From Acidimangrovimonas sp. (GTDB lineage: Bacteria > Pseudomonadota > Alphaproteobacteria > Rhodobacterales > Rhodobacteraceae), in the NCBI GenBank assembly GCA_030147905.1, contig JASBUM010000165.1:1-12939 (forward strand): 12,939 nucleotides of DNA, in the 5' to 3' direction. The notes under the pieces were generated by a model. It was not told the DNA's origin, ran no database searches, and saw only the letters and a list, made by a program, of their open reading frames with translations. The position numbers were made by a program, and so were the translations under genes. Position 1 is the stretch's first letter, and each line of letters opens with the position of its first letter. This document shows, in pieces, positions 6,250 through 12,939 of the stretch.

Positions 6250-8388
6250 ATGCACCATGCCCCCCATGACGCAGCGACGACCACGGCCCTGGCATGTCGC
6301 CGCGCGGGGTATCGCGGATCGCGTGTCGCGCCCGCCGCGGATCATGTGATGGTTCCGGCTCGGACCGGGGCGCGACGCCGAGGGGGGCTTGCGGTGCTGG
6401 CCGCGCTCCTGCTGGTGGTGCCGATGGCTCTGACCTCGCCGCCTGCGGGCGCGCAGGCCACGGCCGCGCCGGGCGCCACGGCAACGACGCCGCCCGCCGG
6501 TTCGAAGGGTGCCGCGTCCACGCCCATGTCCTCGCCTCCGGGCGCTGCCACCGGCCCGGCATCGGCCGGTCCGAAGGGCGCGGCGGCTGACGGGGCGGGC
6601 GGTGGCGTCACTACATCCTACGGGATCTCACCCTTCGGCGAGCTGAAATATCCGTCCGATTTAAAGCATCTGGACTACGTCAATCCCGATGCCCCCAAGG
6701 GGGGCGAGATCTCGGTCTGGGCGCCCGGCAGTTTCGACAGCATGAACCCCTATGTCCTGAAGGGGCAGGCCGGACGGCTTTCGACCATGCTCTACGAAAG
6801 CCTGCTGACCGGCGTCGCCGATGAACGCGGCGCGCAATATTGCCTGATCTGCAAGACGATCACCTATCCCAAGGACCGGTCCTGGGTGATCTTCACGCTG
6901 CGCCCCGAGGCGAGGTTCTCCGACGGCACGCCGCTGCGCGCCGAGGATGTGGCGTTTTCCTATGACCTGTTGCTCAAACAGGGCCTGCCGGATTTCCGCG
7001 CGATCCTCGCCCAGCAGGTCGAACGCGTCGAGGTGCTGGGCCCCGAGAAGATCAAGTTCACCTTCCGGCCCGGTTTCCCGACCCGCGATCTGCCGGCGAC
7101 GGTGGGCGGCCTGCCGATCTTTTCCAAGGCGGCATTCGAGAAACGCGGGGTCGCCTTCGATGCCACCGGGCTCAAGCCGCTGGTGGGGTCGGGGCCCTAT
7201 GTGCTCGACCACCTCTCGGCCGGACAACGCATCGTCTACAAGCGCAACCCCGATTACTGGGGCCGCGATCTGCCGATCAACATCGGGCGGTTCAATTTCG
7301 ACCGGATCCGGGTCGAATATTACGCCGATTACAATTCGGCCTTCCAGGGGTTCAAGGGCGGCAGCTACACCTTCCGCGACGAGGCATCCTCGCTTCTGTG
7401 GGCGACGGGCTACGATTTCCCGGCGGTGAAGGACGGGGCGATCAAGAAGGTCGAACTGCCCGACGGCAATATCGCGACGGGTCAGAGCTTTGTCTTCAAC
7501 CTGCGCCGCGCCAAGTTCCGCGATCCCCGGGTGCGCGAGGCGATCGGGCTGATGTTCAACTTCAACTGGTCGAACGCCAAGCTGTTCTACGGTCTTTATG
7601 CGCGGGTCAATTCGTTCTGGGAGAACAGCGATCTGGCAGCGACCGGGAAGCCCTCGGCCGCCGAACTGAAACTGCTCGAGCCGTTGAAGGACGAACTGCC
7701 CAAGGGCGTGCTTACGGGCGATGCGGTCATGGCGCCCGTCTCGGGGTCGCGGCAGCTCGACAGGCGCAACCTGCGCCGCGCCTCGGCGCTTCTGGATGCG
7801 GCGGGCTGGAAGGTGGACGCCCGCGGCATCCGCCGCAACGCCAAGGGCGAGCCGTTGCGGGTCGATTTCCTCAATGACAGCCCCACCTTCGACCGCGTGA
7901 TCCTGCCCTTCGTCAACAACCTCAAGGCGCTGGGGATCGAGGCCCGGCTGACCGATGTCGACAGCGCGCAATATGCCAACCGGGTGCGCAACCCGTCCTA
8001 TGATTTCGACATCATCACCACGCAATTCCCGATGAACTACTACCCCGCTTCGGGGCTGCAGCAGTATTTCGGCTCTAAGACCGCCGATATCTCGGTGTTC
8101 AACGTCATGGGGCTGAAGAGCCCGGCGGTCGATGCGCTGATCGAGGACGTTCTCAAGGCGCAGTCGCGCGCGCAGATGGTCACGGCGGTCCACGCTCTCG
8201 ACCGGGTGCTGCGGGCCGAACGGTTCTGGATCCCGCAATGGTACAAGAACAAGTACACGGTCGCCTATTACGACATGTACGACCATCCGAAGACGCTGCC
8301 GCCCTATGCGCTGGGCCAGCTCGATTTCTGGTGGTATGACGCGAAGAAGGCCGCGGCACTGAAAGCACGCGGGCTCTTGCGGCGATAG
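6250..8388 (+). CDS. yejA: Extracellular solute-binding protein, family 5 (YejA type)
   Basis: A 712-residue exported binding protein that delivers peptides or peptide-like compounds to the YejBEF membrane complex encoded directly downstream. The binding fold starts near residue 120 with [12 protein letters not shown] and the YejA hallmark [13 protein letters not shown] (142-154). Family-5 marks follow: [27 protein letters not shown] and [12 protein letters not shown]. The export segment is unusual. A basic patch (ARRRGG, 41-46) and hydrophobic core (47-61) end at a probable AQA cleavage site after residue 70. They are preceded by 33 extra residues if translation starts at 6250, as the strong ribosome site suggests; starting at M34 (base 6349) would give an ordinary signal peptide. 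After cleavage comes a low-complexity Ala/Thr/Pro/Gly/Ser linker (71-119). A CLIC pair (C198, C201) lies in the binding domain. The protein is about 100 residues longer than E. coli YejA. It is the first gene of the operon, eight bases before yejB. Confidence 0.9.
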   Translation: MHHAPHDAATTTALACRRAGYRGSRVAPAADHVMVPARTGARRRGGLAVLAALLLVVPMALTSPPAGAQATAAPGATATTPPAGSKGAASTPMSSPPGAATGPASAGPKGAAADGAGGGVTTSYGISPFGELKYPSDLKHLDYVNPDAPKGGEISVWAPGSFDSMNPYVLKGQAGRLSTMLYESLLTGVADERGAQYCLICKTITYPKDRSWVIFTLRPEARFSDGTPLRAEDVAFSYDLLLKQGLPDFRAILAQQVERVEVLGPEKIKFTFRPGFPTRDLPATVGGLPIFSKAAFEKRGVAFDATGLKPLVGSGPYVLDHLSAGQRIVYKRNPDYWGRDLPINIGRFNFDRIRVEYYADYNSAFQGFKGGSYTFRDEASSLLWATGYDFPAVKDGAIKKVELPDGNIATGQSFVFNLRRAKFRDPRVREAIGLMFNFNWSNAKLFYGLYARVNSFWENSDLAATGKPSAAELKLLEPLKDELPKGVLTGDAVMAPVSGSRQLDRRNLRRASALLDAAGWKVDARGIRRNAKGEPLRVDFLNDSPTFDRVILPFVNNLKALGIEARLTDVDSAQYANRVRNPSYDFDIITTQFPMNYYPASGLQQYFGSKTADISVFNVMGLKSPAVDALIEDVLKAQSRAQMVTAVHALDRVLRAERFWIPQWYKNKYTVAYYDMYDHPKTLPPYALGQLDFWWYDAKKAAALKARGLLRR

Positions 8389-8396
8389 GGGCGGGC

Positions 8397-9491
8397 ATGG
8401 GCGGCTACATCCTGCGGCGGATCCTTCTGATGATCCCGACGCTTCTGGGAATCATGGTGCTGAATTTCACCCTGACCCAGTTCGTACCGGGCGGCCCGGT
8501 GGAGCAGATCATCGCCCGAATCCAGGGCCAGGGAAACGTGTTCCAGAATATCGCCGGCTCGGGCGACACGGGCGGCCAGTCGGCGGCGGCCCAGGGTTCG
8601 GACAACAGCCAGTATCTGGGCGCGCGTGGCCTGCCGCCCGATTTCATCAAGCAGCTCAACAAGGAATTCGGCTTCGACAAGCCGCCGCTGCAACGGTTCC
8701 TCGACATGATGTGGAACTATCTCCACCTCGATTTCGGGCAGAGCTATTTCCAGTCCACCTCGGTGGTGAAGCTGGTCGAACAGCGGCTTCCCGTGTCGAT
8801 ATCGCTGGGGCTGTGGTCGACGCTGCTGGCCTATGTGGTCTCGATCCCGCTTGGCATCCGCAAGGCGGTGAAGGACGGTACGCGGTTCGATACATGGACC
8901 TCGGGCGCGATCATCGTGGGCTATGCGATACCCGGCTTCCTGTTCGCGATCCTGCTACTGGTCCTGTTCGCCGGCGGCTCCTACTGGCGGATCTTTCCGC
9001 TGCGCGGACTGGTCAGCGACAACTGGAGCCAGCTCAGCCTGCTGGGCAAGATCGGCGATTATTTCTGGCATATCACGCTGCCGGTGGTGGCATCGACGAT
9101 CTCGGGTTTCGCCACGCTCACGCTTCTGACCAAGAACAGCTTCCTCGACGAGGTCAAAAAGCATTACGTGATGACCGCCCGCGCCAAGGGCTTGAGCGAG
9201 AAGCGCGTGCTTTACGGCCATGTCTTCCGCAATGCGATGCTGATCGTGATCGCGGGCTTTCCCGCCGTTTTCGTGTCGATCTTCTTCGGCGGCTCGGTGA
9301 TCATCGAGACGATCTTCTCGCTCAACGGTCTGGGGCGGCTGGGATACGAGGCGGCGGTGGCGCGCGACTATCCGGTGATCTTCGGCACGCTCTTCGTCTT
9401 CTCGCTGATCGGGCTGGTGGTCGGTCTGCTTTCGGATCTGATGTATGTCTGGATCGACCCGCGCATCGACTTCGAGACGCGGGAGACCTGA
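8397..9491 (+). CDS. yejB: Peptide ABC transporter permease YejB
   Basis: A 364-residue inner-membrane permease, one of the two channel subunits of the YejABEF importer. The N-terminus [19 protein letters not shown] (2-20) is the first helix, followed by the OppB-type FVPGGPVEQ (29-37) and a long periplasmic segment (about 38-130). The region 136-155 ([20 protein letters not shown]) opens the BPD_transp_1 domain. The cytoplasmic EAA loop that contacts the ATPase reads [20 protein letters not shown] (260-279). The end, [10 protein letters not shown], is typical of YejB. The sequence follows my recollection of E. coli YejB closely over its whole length. The start at 8397 follows AGGGGCGG. It lies eight bases after yejA and four before yejE, so it is clearly operonic. 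Confidence 0.95.
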   Translation: MGGYILRRILLMIPTLLGIMVLNFTLTQFVPGGPVEQIIARIQGQGNVFQNIAGSGDTGGQSAAAQGSDNSQYLGARGLPPDFIKQLNKEFGFDKPPLQRFLDMMWNYLHLDFGQSYFQSTSVVKLVEQRLPVSISLGLWSTLLAYVVSIPLGIRKAVKDGTRFDTWTSGAIIVGYAIPGFLFAILLLVLFAGGSYWRIFPLRGLVSDNWSQLSLLGKIGDYFWHITLPVVASTISGFATLTLLTKNSFLDEVKKHYVMTARAKGLSEKRVLYGHVFRNAMLIVIAGFPAVFVSIFFGGSVIIETIFSLNGLGRLGYEAAVARDYPVIFGTLFVFSLIGLVVGLLSDLMYVWIDPRIDFETRET

Positions 9492-9495
9492 GCGC

Positions 9496-10602
9496 ATGCG
9501 TCTTTCCCCGCTCAACCGCCGTCGCTGGCGCAACTTCCGCGCCAACCGCCGCGCCTACTGGTCGCTGGTGATCTTCACCGGGCTGTTCGTCCTGTCGCTG
9601 TTCGCCGGCTTCATCGCCAACGACCATCCGTTGCTGGTGCGCTACAAGGGCCATTTCTACAGCCCGGTGCTGCATTTCTATTCCGAGAAGGATTTCGGCG
9701 GCGATTTCGCCACCGAAGCCGTCTATCGCGACCCCGTGGTGCAATGCCTGATCGTCTCGGGCGGCAATCAGGGGTGTTTCGATACCCCGGAAAAGATCCG
9801 GGCCGAGGCCCGGACGGGCATGATCGACGGCCACAAGATCCAGAAGGGATGGATCCTCTGGCCGCTCATTCCCTATTCCTACAACACCGTCAACGATATC
9901 AAGGGTGCGGCACCCTCGGCACCCGATGCCCATCACTGGCTCGGCACCGACGATACCGCCCGCGACGTGCTGGCGCGGGTCATCTACGGCTTTCGCATGT
10001 CGGTGGGCTTTGCGTTGATAGTAAGCCTGTTCAGTTCGGTCCTGGGGGTCGCGGCGGGCGCGGTCCAGGGCTATTTCGGCGGCTGGATAGACCTGATCTT
10101 CCAGCGCCTGATCGAGATCTGGGGCGCAACCCCGATGCTCTACGTCATCATCATCGTCGGTGCCGTCTGGCAGATGAGCTTCGGCCTGCTGGTGGTGCTG
10201 ATGGTGCTGTTCGGCTGGACCGCGCTCGTGCATGTCGTGCGCGCCGAATTCCTGCGCGCGCGCAACTTCGAATATGTCCGGGCGGCCCGCGCGCTGGGCG
10301 TGACGAACGGCGTCATCATGTTCCGCCATGTCCTGCCCAATGCGATGGTGGCGACGCTGACCTTCCTGCCCTTCATCGTTACCGGAGCCATCGGCAGCCT
10401 GGCGACCTTGGATTTTCTTGGCTTCGGCATGCCGGCCTCGGCGCCCTCGCTGGGCGAGCTGACCTTGCAGGCCAAGCAGAACCTCCAGGCGCCCTGGCTC
10501 GGCTTCACCGCCTTCTTCACCTTCGCGCTGATGCTGTCGCTGCTGGTCTTCATCTTCGAGGGTGTGCGCGATGCCTTCGATCCGCGGAAGACTTTCCAAT
10601 GA
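9496..10602 (+). CDS. yejE: Peptide ABC transporter permease YejE
   Basis: A 368-residue permease that pairs with YejB. An N-terminal helix (21-42) is followed by a periplasmic loop (about 43-160) containing the YejE-specific HFYSEKDFGGDFATEAVYRDP (60-80) and HHWLGTDDTARDVLARVIYG (146-165). The transport domain follows, with the EAA loop ARALGVTNGVIMFRHVLPN (264-282) and SLATLDFLGFGMP (301-313). The end, [12 protein letters not shown], is characteristic. Compared with my recollection of E. coli YejE (341 residues), about 28 extra residues lie in the periplasmic loop near 81-118, including two cysteines (C84, C94). The start at 9496 (MRLSPLNRRRW) lies four bases after the yejB stop, with GGAG ten bases upstream; an in-frame ATG at 9445 would overlap yejB. 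Its TGA overlaps the yejF ATG (ATGA). Confidence 0.95.
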   Translation: MRLSPLNRRRWRNFRANRRAYWSLVIFTGLFVLSLFAGFIANDHPLLVRYKGHFYSPVLHFYSEKDFGGDFATEAVYRDPVVQCLIVSGGNQGCFDTPEKIRAEARTGMIDGHKIQKGWILWPLIPYSYNTVNDIKGAAPSAPDAHHWLGTDDTARDVLARVIYGFRMSVGFALIVSLFSSVLGVAAGAVQGYFGGWIDLIFQRLIEIWGATPMLYVIIIVGAVWQMSFGLLVVLMVLFGWTALVHVVRAEFLRARNFEYVRAARALGVTNGVIMFRHVLPNAMVATLTFLPFIVTGAIGSLATLDFLGFGMPASAPSLGELTLQAKQNLQAPWLGFTAFFTFALMLSLLVFIFEGVRDAFDPRKTFQ

Positions 10603-12212
10603 GTGACGCGCCGCTTCTCGAGATCGCGGATCTGCGCATCCGTTTCCGTCAGGACGGCGCGCTGCACGATGCCGTCCACGGCGTCGGCTTCACCGTCGGA
10701 CGGGGCGAGACGGTGGCGCTGGTGGGCGAAAGCGGCTCGGGCAAGTCGATCACCGCGCTGTCGAGCGTCTCCCTGCTGCCCGACAATGCCTTGGTCGAGG
10801 GCTCGGTCCGCTACCAGGGTCAGGAAATGCTGGGCGCCCCGGCGGACCGGCTGCGCGCGATCCGCGGCAATGACATCAGCTTCATCTTCCAGGAGCCGAT
10901 GACCTCGCTCAACCCGCTCCACACGATCGAACGTCAGATCACCGAAAGCCTCGCGCTGCATCAGGGGCTGCGTGGCGCTCGGGCGCGGGCGCGGGTGATC
11001 GAGCTTCTGGGCCGGGTCGGCATCCGCGACGCCGAGGCGCGGCTGGGCGCCTATCCGCATCAGCTCTCGGGCGGGCAGCGCCAGCGTGTGATGATCGCCA
11101 TGGCACTGGCCAACGGGCCGCAACTTCTGATCGCGGATGAGCCGACGACCGCGCTCGATGTCACGATACAGGCCCAGATCCTCGACCTGCTGGCCGATCT
11201 CAAACGCGAAGAGGGGCTCAGCCTTCTGTTCATCACCCATGATCTGGGCGTGGTGCGCAAGATCGCCGACCGGGTCTGCGTGATGCAGGCCGGGCGGATC
11301 GTGGAACAGGGGGCGACGGCGGCGATCTTCGCCGATCCCCGGCATCCCTATACGCGCAAGCTTCTCGCCGCCGAGCCCGCCGGGCGGCCCGATCCGGTGG
11401 CGGCCGAGGCCGGGGACGTGCTGCGCACCGAGGACCTTCGGGTCTGGTTTCCGATTCAGCGCGGGTTCCTGCGCCGCACGGTGGGCCATGTAAAGGCGGT
11501 GAACGCGGCCGGGCTGCGCCTGCGCGCGGGCGAGACGCTGGGCATCGTCGGTGAATCGGGCTCGGGCAAGACCACGCTCGCGCTTGCCATCATGCGGCTG
11601 ATTTCCTCGCAAGGTTCGGTCAGCTTTCTCGGACGCGAGTTGCATGGGCTCAACTTCCGCCAGATGCGGCCGGTGCGCGCCGATATGCAGATCGTGTTCC
11701 AGGACCCCTATGGCAGCCTCTCGCCGCGGATGACAGTGGAACAGATCGTGGCCGAAGGCCTGGGCCTGCACGAGCGCATGACCCCGGCCGAGCGACACCG
11801 GGCGGTGGCCGAGATCCTCGCCGAGGTCGGGCTCGACCCGGCGATGATGGGCCGCTATCCGCATGAATTCTCTGGCGGGCAGCGCCAGCGCATCGCCATC
11901 GCCCGGGCCATGGTCCTGCGGCCCAATCTGGTGGTTCTGGATGAGCCGACCTCGGCGCTCGACATGACGGTGCAGGTCCAGATCGTCGAATTGCTGCGCG
12001 CGCTTCAGGCCAAATGGGGGCTTGCCTACCTGTTCATCAGCCATGATCTGCGGGTGGTGCGGGCGCTCGCCCATCAGGTGATGGTGATGCGTCAGGGCGA
12101 TGTGGTCGAGGCCGGCAGCGGTGACGCGATCTTCGATGCACCGCAAAGCGAATATACACGCGCGCTGATCGCCGCCGCCTTCAATCTGCGGACCGTCGGG
12201 ACCAAGGCCTGA
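10599..12212 (+). CDS. yejF: Peptide ABC transporter, double ATP-binding protein YejF
   Basis: A 537-residue cytoplasmic ATPase with two fused nucleotide-binding domains, equivalent to OppD plus OppF, driving the YejBE channel. Domain 1 has Walker A GESGSGKS (43-50), signature LSGGQ (156-160), Walker B LLIADE (176-181) and switch H214. Domain 2 has Walker [10 protein letters not shown] (318-326), signature FSGGQ (424-428), Walker B LVVLDE (444-449) and switch H482. Both sets look intact, so both sites should be competent. An oligopeptide-transporter C-terminal segment ([12 protein letters not shown], 249-260) lies between them, and a similar YTRALIAA ends domain 2. The length is close to E. 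coli YejF (529). The ATG overlaps the yejE stop by four bases, indicating translational coupling. It is the last gene of the operon and converges on hemN. Confidence 0.95.
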   Translation: MSDAPLLEIADLRIRFRQDGALHDAVHGVGFTVGRGETVALVGESGSGKSITALSSVSLLPDNALVEGSVRYQGQEMLGAPADRLRAIRGNDISFIFQEPMTSLNPLHTIERQITESLALHQGLRGARARARVIELLGRVGIRDAEARLGAYPHQLSGGQRQRVMIAMALANGPQLLIADEPTTALDVTIQAQILDLLADLKREEGLSLLFITHDLGVVRKIADRVCVMQAGRIVEQGATAAIFADPRHPYTRKLLAAEPAGRPDPVAAEAGDVLRTEDLRVWFPIQRGFLRRTVGHVKAVNAAGLRLRAGETLGIVGESGSGKTTLALAIMRLISSQGSVSFLGRELHGLNFRQMRPVRADMQIVFQDPYGSLSPRMTVEQIVAEGLGLHERMTPAERHRAVAEILAEVGLDPAMMGRYPHEFSGGQRQRIAIARAMVLRPNLVVLDEPTSALDMTVQVQIVELLRALQAKWGLAYLFISHDLRVVRALAHQVMVMRQGDVVEAGSGDAIFDAPQSEYTRALIAAAFNLRTVGTKA

Positions 12213-12218
12213 TCCCTG

Positions 12219-12232
12219 CCGCCCGGCGGCGG
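12219..12232 (+). terminator. Weak GC hairpin after yejF
   Basis: CCGCC (12219-12223) pairs with GGCGG (12228-12232) around CGGC, six bases after the yejF stop. There is no T-run. The rest of the gap to 12357 is GC-rich and I see no gene in it. This is a weak candidate for the end of the yej transcript. Confidence 0.25.
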
Positions 12233-12357
12233 TCCCCGGGGGTGCGGCGGGCTCTGCGGGGCGTGCACGTCAATGGCTTCCGCATATCGGCGCGGGCTAC
12301 CGGGGGCGGCCGTGATCGTCTTGTCGTAGGGGGTGGCGCGGCCCGGGCGCGGGGTCA

Positions 12358-12939
12358 TCAGATCGCGGTGCTGTGCCCGGTGCGCGAAAGGTCATAGGTG
12401 TCGACCGCACGCGCGATCACGCGCGTCAGGGGGTGTGCGTGGGGCGCGACGGTCCAGACCGCGCCGCAGCGCTGCATCATGTCCGGAAATCGCGTGTCCA
12501 GCTGCGCCAGTATTGCCGCGACCGCGTCCGGCTGCATGCCGCATTCGGCCGCGATCCCGTCGGCATCGGCGCGAAAGTCGCACATCAACGCCTCGATGAT
12601 CCTTCCGCGCAGCCGGTCCTCGGCGGTGAAGGCATGGCCGCGCCAGGTCGCCAGATGTCCGGCGCGCACCGCCGCGATATAGGCCGAGGTCGAGGCGGCG
12701 TTCTGGGCGTAGCCGCCGGGCATGCGCGAGATCGCCGACGCGCCGAGCCCGATCAGCACCGGGGCGGCATCATCGGTATAGCCCTGGAAATTGCGGCGCA
12801 GCCGGCCCTCGCGCGCGGCACGTGCCAGACTGTCCCCGGGCCGGGCGAAATGATCGATGCCGATCGCGGTGTATCCGTCCCACGAAAACAGGCGCGCGGC
12901 GGTCTCGAACAGTGCGAGCCGTTCCTCGGGGGTGGGCAG
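12358..12939 (-). CDS. hemN: Oxygen-independent coproporphyrinogen III oxidase, C-terminal part (partial)
   Basis: The last 193 residues of HemN, a cytoplasmic radical-SAM enzyme that decarboxylates coproporphyrinogen III to protoporphyrinogen IX without oxygen. The frame is open from the right edge to the TGA (complement of 12358-12360). Visible motifs, numbered from the edge, are YTAIGIDHFARPGDSLA (23-39), RNFQGYTDD (49-57) and LIGLGASAIS (62-71), followed by GGYAQN and RIIEALMCDF. These match the end of the catalytic domain and the HemN C-terminal domain. The iron-sulphur cysteine motif lies outside the window. The part does not start at 12759, where a GTG is merely internal. HemN is the low-oxygen haem and bacteriochlorophyll enzyme; its promoter, where FNR-type control would be read, is not visible. 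It converges on yejF with a 145-base gap. Confidence 0.93.
   Translation of the reverse strand: MPTPEERLALFETAARLFSWDGYTAIGIDHFARPGDSLARAAREGRLRRNFQGYTDDAAPVLIGLGASAISRMPGGYAQNAASTSAYIAAVRAGHLATWRGHAFTAEDRLRGRIIEALMCDFRADADGIAAECGMQPDAVAAILAQLDTRFPDMMQRCGAVWTVAPHAHPLTRVIARAVDTYDLSRTGHSTAI

Noticed and set aside
6661..8286. Open frame of 541 codons on the minus strand opposite yejA
   Set aside because: It is a frame shadow of the solute-binding protein; its product has no recognisable domain and no credible ribosome site.
9322..10599. Open frame of 425 codons on the minus strand opposite yejB and yejE
   Set aside because: It is antisense to permeases with clear EAA loops; the product is Gln/His/Asp-rich and lacks domains.
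10140..12146. Open frame of 668 codons on the minus strand opposite yejE and yejF
   Set aside because: It is antisense to two fully recognisable genes with intact ABC motifs. Long antisense frames are expected in high-GC coding DNA, and its product is a His/Arg/Asp-rich sequence with no family features.
12740..12759. GTG at 12759 as the start of a small minus-strand protein
   Set aside because: The frame is open to the right edge of the window and the upstream codons encode conserved HemN sequence (IGIDHFA, NFQGYTDD), so the GTG is an internal valine.
1..12939. CRISPR arrays, insertion sequences, tRNA or rRNA genes, phage or defence genes
   Set aside because: I searched by eye on both strands and found no repeat-spacer pattern, no terminal inverted repeats with a transposase, no tRNA-like cloverleaf and no defence-type protein. 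All sizeable genes belong to known housekeeping or transport families.

Overview
The window is high-GC DNA with dense genes, SD-led starts, ATGA and TGATG overlaps between co-transcribed genes, and products typical of an alphaproteobacterium. The best fit is the family Rhodobacteraceae (Rhodobacter, Rhodovulum or Paracoccus type). The main reason is a membrane-anchored class I cytochrome c of the CycM/cytochrome c-y type beside pheA, supported by an FrcA-type sugar ATPase, a YejABEF transporter and HemN. The species is not determined.

Layout, left to right. (1) 1-892 (+): the 3' end of a sugar ABC permease (FrcC/RbsC type) followed by its one-domain ATPase (FrcA type), overlapping by one base. 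(2) 924-1838 (-): a ten-TM drug/metabolite (EamA) exporter, converging on frcA. (3) 1999-3708 (+): adenine deaminase, divergent from the exporter. (4) 3772-4233 (-) and 4418-5251 (-): a small membrane-tethered or periplasmic monohaem cytochrome c lying downstream of pheA (prephenate dehydratase with an ACT domain). (5) 5373-5882 (+): the anchored cytochrome c552/c-y-like protein, divergent from pheA and ending in a long hairpin that includes its stop codon. (6) 5919-6249: a gene-free stretch holding a 16-bp tandem repeat. (7) 6250-12212 (+): a complete yejABEF operon (solute-binding protein, two permeases, fused double ATPase) for import of peptides or peptide-like compounds. (8) 12358-12939 (-): the C-terminal part of oxygen-independent coproporphyrinogen III oxidase (hemN), running off the right edge.

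The transporters bring in sugar and peptides. Ade feeds purine salvage, PheA makes phenylpyruvate for phenylalanine, the two cytochromes serve periplasmic electron transfer, and HemN makes haem under low oxygen. I see no phage, transposon, CRISPR array, toxin-antitoxin pair or defence island, and no convincing new multi-gene system. The points most worth a second look are local. The YejA protein has a long Ala/Thr/Pro/Gly linker and an ambiguous start. YejA and YejE carry cysteine pairs on their periplasmic parts, the YejE pair within an apparent insertion. Two unrelated cytochromes c flank pheA. There are also several small repeats and hairpins.
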